This document shows, one piece after another, positions 12,801 through 24,800 of a stretch of DNA of 64,000 bases. Under the pieces are notes generated by a model. It made no database searches, was not told the DNA's origin, and was given only the letters and a program-made list of their open reading frames with translations. Source of the stretch: Mytilus trossulus (Eukaryota > Mollusca > Bivalvia > Mytilida > Mytilidae); assembly GCF_036588685.1 (NCBI RefSeq), contig NC_086373.1, positions 3,162,001 to 3,226,000 on the forward strand, in the 5' to 3' direction. The position numbers were made by a program, and so were the translations under genes. Positions within the stretch are counted from its first letter, which is position 1; the number at the start of each line of letters is the position of its first letter.

Positions 12801-15800
12801 AGAACGTCAGACTTCATGTATCCTAGAATGTCAGACTTCCTGTATCCTAGAATGTCAGACTTCTTGAATCCTAGAACGTTTGTCTTCTTGTATCCTAGAA
12901 TGTCAGTCTTCCAGTTTCATAGAACGTCAGTCTTCCTGTATCCTAGAATGTCAGATTTACTGTATCCTAGAATATCAGACTTACTGTATCCTAGAACGTC
13001 AGACTTCCTGTATTCTAGAATGTCAGACTTCCTGTATCCTAGAATGTCAGACTTACTGTATCCTAGAACGTCAGACTTCCTGTATCCTAGAATGTAAGCC
13101 TTCCTGTATCTTAGAACGTCAGACTTCCTGTATCCTAAAACATCAGACTTCCTGTATCCTAGAATGTCAGACTTCCTGTATCCTAGTACGTCATTCTTCC
13201 TGTATCCCACAACGTCAGTATTCCTATATCATAGAACGTCAAACTTCCTGCATCGTAGAACGCCAGACTAACTGTATCCTAGAACGTCAGAATTTCTGAA
13301 TCCTAGAACGTCAGTCTTTCTGTATCCTAGAAGGTCAGTCTTCCTGTATCATAGAACGTCAAACTTCCTGTATCCTAGAACGTCGGGCTAACTGTATCCT
13401 AGAACGACATATTTACTGGATCCTAGATTGTCAGATTTTCTGTATCCTAGAACGTCGGACTTACTGTATTCTAGAACGACAGACTTCCTGTATCCAGGAA
13501 CGTTAGTCTTCCTGTATCCTAGAATGTAAGCCTTCCTGTATCTAAGAACGTCAGACTTCCTGTATTCTAGAATGTCAGACTTCCTGTATCCTAGAATGTC
13601 AGACTTACTGTATCCTAGAATGTCAGACTTACTGTATCCTAGAACGTCATACTTCCTGTACTCTAGAATGTCAGACCTCCTGTATCCTAGAATGTCAGAC
13701 TTCTTGTATCCTAGAACGTCATACTTCCTGTATCCTAGAACGTCAGACTTCCTGTATCCTAGAACGTCAGACTTCCTGTATCCTAGAATGTCAGACTTCC
13801 TGTATCCTAGAACGTCAGACTTCCTGTATCCTAGAATGTAAGCCTTCCTGTATCTAAGAACATCAGACTTCCTGTATCCTAGAATGTAAGCCTTCCTGTG
13901 CCTTAGATTGTCATACTTCCTGTATCCAAGAATTTCAGACTTCCTGTATCCTAGAATGTCAGACTTCCTGTATCCAAGAATTTCAGACTTCCTGTATCCT
14001 AGAATGTCAGACTTCCTGTATCCTAGAATGTCAGACTTCCTGTATCCTAGAATGTCAGACTTCCTGTATTGTAGAATGTCAGACTTCCTGTATCCTAGAA
14101 TGTCAAACTTACTGTATCCTAGAACGTCATACTTCCTGTACTCTAAAATGTCAGACTTCCTGTATCCTAGAATGTCAGACTTCTTGTATCCCAGAATGTT
14201 GTCTTCCTATATCCTAGAATGTCAGTCTTCCAGTATCATAGAACGTCAGTCTTCCTGTATCCTAGAATGTCAGACTTACTGTATCCCAGAACGTCAGACT
14301 TCCTGTATTCTAGAATGTCAGACTTCCTGTATCCTAGAATGTCAGACTTCCTGTATCCTAGAATGTAAGCCTTCCTGTATCTAAGAACGCCAGACTTCCT
14401 GTATCCTAGAATGTCAGACTTCCTGTATTTTAGAATGTCAGACTTCCTGTATCCTAGAACGTCAGACTTCATGTATCCTAGAATGTCAGACTTCCTGTAT
14501 CCTAGAATGTCAGACTTCTTGTATCCTAGAACGTTTGTCTTCTTGTATCCTAGAATGTCAGTCTTCCAGTTTCATAGAACGTCAGTCTTCCTGTATCCTA
14601 GAATGTCAGATTTACTGTATCCTAGAATATCAGACTTACTGTATCCTAGAACGTCAGACTTCCTGTATTCTAGAATGTCAGACTTCCTGTATCCTGGAAG
14701 GTCAGTCTTCCTGTATCATAGAACGTCAAACTTCCTGTATCCTAGAACGTCGGGCTAACTGTATCCTAGAACGACATATTTACTGGATCCTAGATTGTCA
14801 GATTTTCTGTATCCTAGAACGTCGGACTTACTGTATTCTAGAACGACAGACTTCCTGTATCCAGGAACGTTAGTCTTCCTGTATCCTAGAATGTAAGCCT
14901 TCCTGTATCTAAGAACGTCAGACTTCCTGTATTCTAGAATGTCAGACTTCCTGTATCCTAGAATGTCAGACTTACTGTATCCTAGAATGTCAGACTTACT
15001 GTATCCTAGAACGTCATACTTCCTGTACTCTAGAATGTCAGACCTCCTGTATCCTAGAATGTCAGACTTCTTGTATCCTAGAACGTCATACTTCCTGTAT
15101 CCTAGAACGTCAGACTTCCTGTATCCTAGAACGTCAGACTTCCTGTATCCTAGAATGTCAGACTTCCTGTATCCTAGAACGTCAGACTTCCTGTATCCTA
15201 GAATGTAAGCCTTCCTGTATCTAAGAACGTCAGACTTCCTGTATCCTAGAATGTAAGCCTTCCTGTGCCTTAGATTGTCATACTTCCTGTATCCAAGAAT
15301 TTCAGACTTCCTGTATCCTAGAATGTCAGACTTCCTGTATCCAAGAATTTCAGACTTCCTGTATCCTAGAATGTCAGACTTCCTGTATCCTAGAATGTCA
15401 GACTTCCTGTATCCTAGAACGTCAGACTTCCTGTATTGTAGAATGTCAGACTTCCTGTATCCTAGAATGTCAAACTTACTGTATCCTAGAACGTCATACT
15501 TCCTGTACTCTAAAATGTCAGACTTCCTGTATCCTAGAATGTCAGACTTCTTGTATCCCAGAACGTTGTCTTCCTATATCCTAGAATGTCAGTCTTCCAG
15601 TATCATTGAACGTCAGTCTTCCTGTATCCTAGAATGTCAGACTTACTCTATCCTAGAATGTCAGACTTACTGTATCCCAGAACGTCAGACTTCCTGTATT
15701 CTAGAATGTCAGACTTCCTGTATCCTAGAATGTCAGACTTCCTGTATCCTAGAATGTAAGCCTTCCTGTATCTAAGAACGCCAGACTTCCTGTATCCTAG

Positions 15801-18800
15801 AATGTCAGACTGCCTGTATTTTAGAATGTCAGACTTCCTGTATCCTAGAACGTCAGACTTCATGTATCCTAGAATGTCAGACTTCCTGTATCCTAGAATG
15901 TCAGACTTCTTGTATCCTAGAACGTTTGTCTTCTTGTATCCTAGAATGTCAGTCTTCCAGTTTCATAGAACGTCAGTCTTCCTGTATCCTAGAATGTCAG
16001 ATTTACTGTATCCTAGAATATCAGACTTCCTGTATCCTAGAACGTCAGACTTCCTGTATTCTAGAATGTCAGACTTCCTGTATCCTAGAATGTCAGACTT
16101 ACTGTATCCTAGAACGTCAGACTTCCTGTATCCTAGAATGTAAGCCTTCCTGTATCTTAGAACGTCAGACTTCCTGTATCCTAGAATGTCAGACTTCCTG
16201 TCTTCTAGAATGTCAGACTTACTCTATCCTAGAACGTCAGACATCCTGTATCCTAAAATGTCAGACTTCCTATTTCCTAGAATGTCAGACTTCTTGTATC
16301 CTAGAACGTTAGTCTTCCTGTATCCTAGAATGTCAGTCTTCCAGTATCCTAGAACGTCAGTCTTCCTGTATCCTAGAATGTCAGACTTCCTGTATCCTAG
16401 AATGTCAGACTTCCTGTATCCTAGAATGTCAGACTTCCTGTATCCTAGAATGTCAGACTTCCTGTATCCTAGAATGTAAGCCTTCCTGTATCTAAGAACG
16501 TCAGACTTCCTGTATTCTGGAATGTCAGACTCTCTGCATCCTAGAATGTCACACTTACTGTATCCTAGAACGTCATACTTCCCGTACTCTAGAATGTCAG
16601 ACATCCTGTATCCTAGAATTCAGACTTCTTGTAGTCAGAACGTTAGTCTTCCTGTATCCTAGAATGTCAGTCTTCCTGTATCCTAGAATGTCAGTCTTCC
16701 AGTATCAAAGAACGTCAGACTTCCTGTATTCTAGAATGTCAGACTTCCTGTATCCTAGAATGTCAGACTTCCTGTATCCTAGAATGTCAGACTTCCTCTA
16801 TCCTAGAATGTCAGACTTCCTGTATATTAGAACGTCAGACTTCCTGTATCTAAGAACGTCAGACTTCCTGTATCCTAGAATGTAAGTGTTAGAAATTACG
16901 CACAGAAGAACGTTAACGTAACGCGCCATCATTGTAGATCGGACGTCGTGTTCTTATGACGTTAATATTGTATCTTTAGTCTTCAATACAAATTCATACA
17001 GTTTAGACGTCTTTGTTATTACATGCAGTTTTTAGTAAAACCACTTTACGATATTGGTACCGTGACCAGAAGAAGATGACTTCAAAGCTTAAATCTATTC
17101 GAGCGGGACACAGAAGCGCAGTTTCTAGGATTTTAAGAAGATTTGAGGAGAGAAGTGAAACCGAAGAAAAACCGGAAGAGGACGAGTTGGAAACAATTTT
17201 GGATACATTGAAGGAAAAGCAAGATATTCTAAAGGATTTGGATAAGAACATTTTAGATAGTGTACAAGAGGAGGATATAGAGCAAGAGATACTTGACACA
17301 GATGAGTATAAATTTAATTTAGAGACGAAAATACGCAAAATTCGTAAATTTATTCAAGCTCAAACATCAAATTTAAATGCAGCCGCTAGAAGTTTTTCGC
17401 CGCACAATGAGACACTGCAACCCATGCAAAATGTTGGCCCCGTATATAACATAAGAGATGACTCACAAAATACTGGCCTCAATTTCACGTCGTTACGTTC
17501 AAATTCAAGCGTCAATAGCAGCAACTTTCATAAACTACCGAAATTGAATTTACCTACATTTGACGGAAACGTACTTGAATGGCAGTCCTTTTGGGATTCT
17601 TTTGATTCCGCAATTCACAACAACAACACTCTAACCGACGTTCAAAAGTTCAACTACCTAAAATCTTTACTAGAAGGAGAAGCGTCATACACCATTGCCG
17701 GATTTGCTCTTACGCACACAAACTACAACAAAGCTATTGAACTCATACATGAAAGATTCGGACAAAAGCATAAGATAATTCAGTCGTACATGCAAGCATT
17801 ACTAGACATACCCGCACCAAAGAATACGCTTACGCACCTTAGAAGCTACTACGACAGGACAGAAACATACATACGTGGCCTTGAATCTCTCGGACAGGCT
17901 CAAGACTCATACGGCTCGTTATTAGTACCAGTCATACTCAACAAAATGCCCAGTGAAATACGCAAAAACCTGACTCGTGAACACGGTTCAACAGATTGGT
18001 TTCTCGGTGATCTTAGAAGATCTATCCTTAAGGAGCTGGCCATTTTAGAGTCTGGTAACAGTACAGAAACAGGTGAGAGTCCGAGCGCTACAGCTACGTT
18101 CTACACAAATACAAAATCACGTAAAATCTGGCCAAAAAACAATTCAACCAATTCAACACAGAAATCTCATACCATAAGCTGTGCATACTGCAAGGAGCCC
18201 CACTATTCTTCAGAATGTACTAAATATACTGATCCAAACGACCGCATGACAATTGTAAAAAAGGAAAGACTGTGCTTTAATTGTTTAGGGCGACACAGTG
18301 TAGCAGATTGTAAATCAAAATCAAACTGCAAGAAATGTAAAAGACGTCACCACACAAGCCTATGCAACAAAGACCACGACAAAGAAACTACAAGTACAAG
18401 TAGTACATGTACAGTACAAACACACAACGCGGAGGAATCTGAGACAACAGTTTTATATTCATCTCTATGCCGTGATCGCCCAAATGTCTTGTTGAAGACC
18501 GCAATTGCACCGCTCAACTACAGAGGACAAACAATTGACACCAATATACTTTTCGACGAAGGAGCCCAAAGGTCGTTTATAACTAGGGAAGTAGCAGATA
18601 CATTAGATATAAGACCAACAGGAAGAGAGGCAATAGCATTATCGGGATTTGGAGACACTGACAAGAACAGCAGAGTTCAACAACTAGATACAGCAACAGT
18701 TAAGTTACAAACTATTTATGGCGACCATATTTCAGTAGATGTTTTAATTGTACCAAAAATAGCCGCACCATTGACGACTTACATTCATACTGCCAAAACT

Positions 18801-21800
18801 ATGCCGTATTTACAACATTTAAGATTAGCTCACGCCGTAAATAAAGATGCATCATTTGAAATAGGATTACTTATTGGAGCTGACCAATATTGGAACATAG
18901 TTGAGGATGAAAACATCAGAGGCGAGGGACCTACAGCAGTAAGGTCCAAACTAGGATATCTACTCTCAGGACCTCTGAAAGGAACCCACTCAGTGAACAC
19001 AAACGCATCAATGATGAATGTAATTGTTTCAACCAAACGAGAAGAGTTTGATCTAGAAAAGTTCTGGAAGATAGAAACAACTGGGACCGAGAATATGGAC
19101 GCCGATTTTAAGTTTAATCAGGAATTCCAGGACGTGTATGAAAAAACTTCGATCCGTTACCATGACAACCGCTACTTTGCAAAACTTCCATGGAAAGAGG
19201 ACCACCCAACACTACCATTGAATAGACATATTGCATATCGACGGACAGTAAACGTTGTTAATAGATTAAGAAAAGATCCAAACATGTTAACAAAATATGG
19301 AGAAATCATCGCAGAACAGCAGAGAAGAGGCTTTATAGAAAAAGTTGACGACAAAATTCCACAAGACAGAAAAGTACATTATATTCCACACCACCCGGTG
19401 AAAAAGGATTCTGCAACTACCCCAATAAGAATAGTGTACGACTGCAGTTGCCGTGAAACACCTGATATCCCTTCACTGAATGATTGTTTACTAAACATTC
19501 CACCAAATCTGAACGACATAGCTGCAATACTTCTCAGGTTTCGTCTACATAAATATGCAGTAACAACAGACATTGAGAAAGCGTTTCTTAATGTGGGACT
19601 AGAAGAAAAGGACAGAGACGTTACAAGATTTTATTGGTACAGCAACCCAACAGACCCAACAGGACAGTTAGTAACTTACCGTTTTAAATCCGTTCTTTTC
19701 GGTGCAACATGCTCTCCTTTTATTTTGAATGCTGTTTTGCTGAAACATTTGAAAGACAACGTGTGCACCTGGACAGAGAGGTTAACAAATGACCTGTACG
19801 TCGACAACATTATTTCAAGTTTTTCAGAAGAAAACGATTTAATAAATTACTACAACCAGACTCGACCATTATTTGCCAACGCAGGATTTAATCTTAGATC
19901 ATGGGCTTCAAATAGTGAGATATTGCAGGAATTTGCAAGAAAAGACAGTGTTGTGGACAATGACAAAATTATCAAGGTACTTGGTTTAAAATGGAATTAC
20001 CAAAAGACAGACTGCGCGAAGCGCCTCCTTTTACTGTTACTGGTGTAGATTTTACTGGAGCGTTAAAAGTAAGGAATAAGAATGGAAAAGACAGTAAGGC
20101 ATACATATGTCTTTTTACGTGCGCTAGCACCAGAGCTGTACACTTAGAAATAGTTACAGATTTAACAGAAGAACAGTTTATTTTAGCTTTCCGTAGATTC
20201 TCAAGTAGGAAATCACTCCCAAAAATCATGTTATCTGACAATGCGACAACATATGTAGCATCAGCGAAAGAAATTGAAAGGCTAACTTCATCACCAACAC
20301 TTCAAGCAACATTGAATAGTCAAGGGACAGAGTGGAAGTTCATACCGAAGCGAGCGCCTTGGTATGGCGGTTTTTGGGAAAGACTCATTGGATTAACAAA
20401 AAATTGTATCAAGAAAGTTTTAGGACGATCTTATGTGAGTTTAGATGTACTTAATACCACAGTAATAGAAGTAGAGGCGATTCTAAATGACCGTCCGTTG
20501 ACATACATATCTACAGATCCGATAGACGAGGACCCACTGACTCCATCTCATTTATTATATGGAAGGAAAATCGTATCATTACCGTATCCTAGCAACCAAC
20601 ACGTCGACGAGAACCTTGTACAAGACTTTACGCATTCTTCCTCAAACAAACTTTATACAGTACAATGCCAGATAATTAAGCATTTCTGGTGTAGATGGAA
20701 GAAGGAATATTTAACCGCTTTACGCGAATTTCATCGCATCAACGGTAATAATGAACAGGATATCAAAGTTGGTGACATCGTTCAAATATACGACGAAACT
20801 CCCAGGATTAATTGGCAACTAGCTATTATAAAAGAACTTGTTTTTGGACAAGATGGACTCATAAGGTCAGTTATGTTAAAAACGAAAAACGGAATAACAT
20901 CAAGGCCAATAAAGAAACTTTACCCTTTGGAAATAAGTACGAATGAAGTCAACACATGCGACACAAAGGAACAGGATCATGATTCAAACACACCGAAAGA
21001 TCGCAAGGCAAAACGTGTAGCAGTAGAACGAATCAGGACTTGGACTATAGGGAGAACATGAACAGATAATCGAACGTTAAATTCAAAGTGACACTATATT
21101 ATGAACTGTGGACGTGGTAAAAGTTTTTTATTTTAATGATGGACTTTAAAGTTAATTTCATTTTATTATTTGAACCGAGAGACTTTAATTATTTTACAAG
21201 TTTTAAATTTTTACTTTTCGTGGGCCGGAGAATGTTAGAAATTACGCACAGAAGAACGTTAACGTAACGCGCCATCATTGTAGATCGGACGTCGTGTTCT
21301 TATGACGTTAATATTGTATCTTTAGTCTTCAATACAAATTCATACAGTTTAGACGTCTTTGTTATTACATGCAGTTTTTAGTAAAACCACTTTACGATAG
21401 TAAGCCTTCCTGTATCTAAGAACGTCAGACTTCCTGTATCCTAGAATGTAAGCCTTTCTGTACCTTAGAATGTCAGGCTTCCTGTATCCAAGAATATCAG
21501 ACTTCCTGTATCCTAGAATGTCAGACTTCCTATATCCTAGAACGTCAGACTTCCTGTATCCTAGAATGTAAGCCTTCCTGTATCTAAGAACGTCAGACTT
21601 CCTGTATTCTAGAATGTCAGACTTCCTGTATTCTAGAATGTCAGCCTTACTGTATCGTAGAACGTCCGTCTTCCTGTATCCTAGAACGTCAGACTTCCTG
21701 TATCCTAGAATGTAAGCCTTCCTGTATCTAAGAACGTCAGACTTCCTGTATTCTGGAATGTCAGACTTCCTGCATCCTAGAATGTCAGACTTACTGTATC

Positions 21801-24800
21801 CTAGAACGTCATACTTCCTGTACTCTAGAATGTCAGACATCCTGTATCCTAGAATGTCAGACTTCTTGTAGTCAGAACGTTAGTCTTCCTGTATCCTAGA
21901 ATGTAAGTCTTCCAGTATCAAGAACGTCAGACTTCCTGTATTCCAGAATGTCAGACTTCCTGTATCCTAGAATGTCAGACTTCCTGTATCCTAGAACGTC
22001 AGACTTCCTGTATCCTAGAATGTAAGCCTTCCTGTATCTAAGAACGTCAGACTTCCTGCATGTATCCTAGAATGTCAGACTTCCTGTATTCTAGAATGTC
22101 AGACTTCCTGTATCCTAGAACGTCAGACTTCCTGTATCCTAGAATGTCAGACTTCCTGTATCCTAGAATGTCAGACTTCTTATATCCTAGAACGTTAGTC
22201 TTCCTGTACTCTAGAATGTCACACTTCCTGTATCCTAGAACTTTAGTCTTCCTGTATCTAAGAACGTCAGACTTCCTGTATTCTAGAACGTCAGACTTCC
22301 TGTATCCTAAAATGTCAAACTTCCTGTATCCTAGAATGTCAGACTTCCTGTATCCTAGAACGTCAGACTTCCTGTATCCTAGAATGTAAGCCTTCCTGTA
22401 TCTAAGAACGTCAGACTTCCTGTATCCTAGAATGTAAGCCTTCCAGTACCTTAGACTGTCAGACTTCCTGTATCCAAGAATTTAAGACTTCCTGTATCCT
22501 AGAATGTCAGACTTCCTGTATCCTAGAATGTCAGACTTCCTGTATCCTAGAACGTCAGACTTCCTGTATCCTAGAATGTAAGCCTTCCTGTATCTAAGAA
22601 CGTCAGACTTCCTGTTTTCTAGAATGTCAGACTTCCTGTATCCTAGAATGTCAGACTTACTGTATCTAAGAATGTCAGACTTACTGTATCCTAGAACGTC
22701 ATACTTCCTGTACTCTAGAATGTCAGACTTCCTGTATCCTAGAATGTCAGACTTCTTGTATCCTAGAACGTCATACTTCCTGTATCCTAGAACGTCAGAC
22801 TTCCTGTATCCTAGAACGTCAGACTTCCTGTATCCTAGAATGTCAGACTTCCTGTATCCTAGAACGTCAGACTTCCTGTATCCTAGAATGTAAGCCTTCC
22901 TGTATCTAAGAACGTCAGACTTCCTGTATTCTAGAATGTCAGACTTCCTGTATTCTAGAATGTCAGCCTTACTGTATCGTAGAACGTCCGTCTTCCTGTA
23001 TCCTAGAACGTCAGACTTCCTGTATCCTAGAATGTAAGCCTTCCTGTATCTAAGAACGTCAGACTTCCTGTATCCTAGAATGTAAGCCTTCCTGTGCCTT
23101 AGATTGTCATACTTCCTGTATCCAAGAATTTCAGACTTCCTGTATCCTAGAATGTCAGACTTCCTGTATCCAAGAATTTCAGACTTCCTGTATCCTAGAA
23201 TGTCAGACTTCCTGTATCCTAGAATGTCAGACTTCCTGTATCCTAGAACGTCAGACTTCCTGTATTGTAGAATGTCAGACTTCCTGTATCCTAGAATGTC
23301 AAACTTTCTGTATCCTAGAACGTCATACTTCCTGTACTCTAAAATGTCAGACTTCCTGTATCCTAGAATGTCAGACTTCTTGTATCCCAGAACGTTGTCT
23401 TCCTATATCCTAGAATGTCAGTCTTCCAGTATCATAGAACGTCAGTCTTCCTGTATCCTAGAATGTCAGACTTACTCTATCCTAGAATGTCAGACTTACT
23501 GTATCCCAGAACGTCAGACTTCCTGTATTCTAGAATGTCAGACTTCCTGTATCCTAGAATGTCAGACTTCCTGTATCCTAGAATGTAAGCCTTCCTGTAT
23601 CTAAGAACGCCAGACTTCCTGTATCCTAGAATGTCAGACTTCCTGTATTTTAGAATGTCAGACTTCCTGTATCCTAGAACGTTAGACTTCATGTATCCTA
23701 GAATGTCAGACTTCCTGTATCCTAGAATGTCAGACTTCTTGTATCCTAGAACGTTTGTCTTCTTGTATCCTAGAATGTCAGTCTTCCAGTTTCATAGAAC
23801 GTCAGTCTTCCTGTATCCTAGAATGTCAGATTTACTGTATCCTAGAATATCAGACTTACTGTATCCTAGAACGTCAGACTTCCTGTATCCTAGAATGTAA
23901 GCCTTCCTGTATCTTAGAACGTCAGACTTCCTGTATCCTAGAATGTCAGACTTCCTGTCTTCTAGAATGTCAGACTTACTCTATCCTAGAACGTCAGACA
24001 TCCTGTATCCTAAAATGTCAGACTTCCTATTTCCTAGAATGTCAGACTTCTTGTATCCTAGAACGTTAGTCTTCCTGTATCCTAGAATGTCAGTCTTCCA
24101 GTATCCTAGAACGTCAGTCTTCCTGTATCCTAGAATGTCAGACTTCCTGTATCCTAGAATGTCAGACTTCCTGTATCCTAGAATGTCAGACTTCCTGTAT
24201 CCTAGAATGTCAGACTTCCTGTATCCTAGAATGTAAGCCTTCCTGTATCTAAGAACGTCAGACTTCCTGTATTCTGGAATGTCAGACTCTCTGCATCCTA
24301 GAATGTCACACTTACTGTATCCTAGAACGTCATACTTCCCGTACTCTAGAATGTCAGACATCCTGTATCCTAGAATTCAGACTTCTTGTAGTCAGAACGT
24401 TAGTCTTCCTGTATCCTAGAATGTCAGTCTTCCAGTATCAAAGAACGTCAGACTTCCTGTATTCTAGAATGTCAGACTTCCTGTATCCTAGAATGTCAGA
24501 CTTCCTGTATCCTAGAATGTCAGACTTCCTCTATCCTAGAATGTCAGACTTCCTGTATATTAGAACGTCAGACTTCCTGTATCTAAGAACGTCAGACTTC
24601 CTGTATCCTAGAATGTAAGCCTTCCTGTATCTAAGAACGTCAGACTTCCTGTATCCTAGAATGTAAGCCTTTCTGTACCTTAGAATGTCAGGCTTCCTGT
24701 ATCCAAGAATTTCAGACTTCCTGTATCCTAGAATGTCAGACTTCCTGTATCCTAGAATGTCAGACTTCCTATATCCTAGAACGTCAGACTTCCTGTATCC

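Larger units (their letters stand above)
11092..16886. repeat. 24-bp satellite array, left part
   Basis: Tandem monomers of 24 bp with consensus ATGTCAGACTTCCTGTATCC plus TAGA. Because 24 is a multiple of three, several frames stay open for hundreds of bases: MSDFLYPR and CQTSCILE on the plus strand, and LGYRKSDI on the minus strand. None of these is a supported gene. The main variant classes are AATGTCAG, AACGTCAG and AATGTAAG. Monomers at the left border (11.09-11.6 kb) are the most diverged. Blocks of monomers repeat as higher-order units. Confidence 0.95.
16887..21399 (+). mobile_element. BEL/Pao LTR retrotransposon, internally deleted
   Basis: 4,513 bp. Identical 167-bp LTRs, a 5-bp GTAAG target-site duplication, a primer-binding site right after the left LTR and a purine-rich tract before the right LTR. 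Coding order: Gag (DUF1759 type), zinc knuckles, aspartic protease (DUF1758 type), Pao-type reverse transcriptase, integrase core. The RNase H region and the integrase zinc-binding region are missing between RT and integrase, and the two halves are in different frames. It lies in the satellite, in the same orientation as the host lectin gene. Confidence 0.93.

Noticed and set aside
17013..17075. Earlier in-frame Met for the BEL polyprotein
   Set aside because: It lies inside the LTR and before the primer-binding site; the Met at 17076 directly after the primer site is more plausible.
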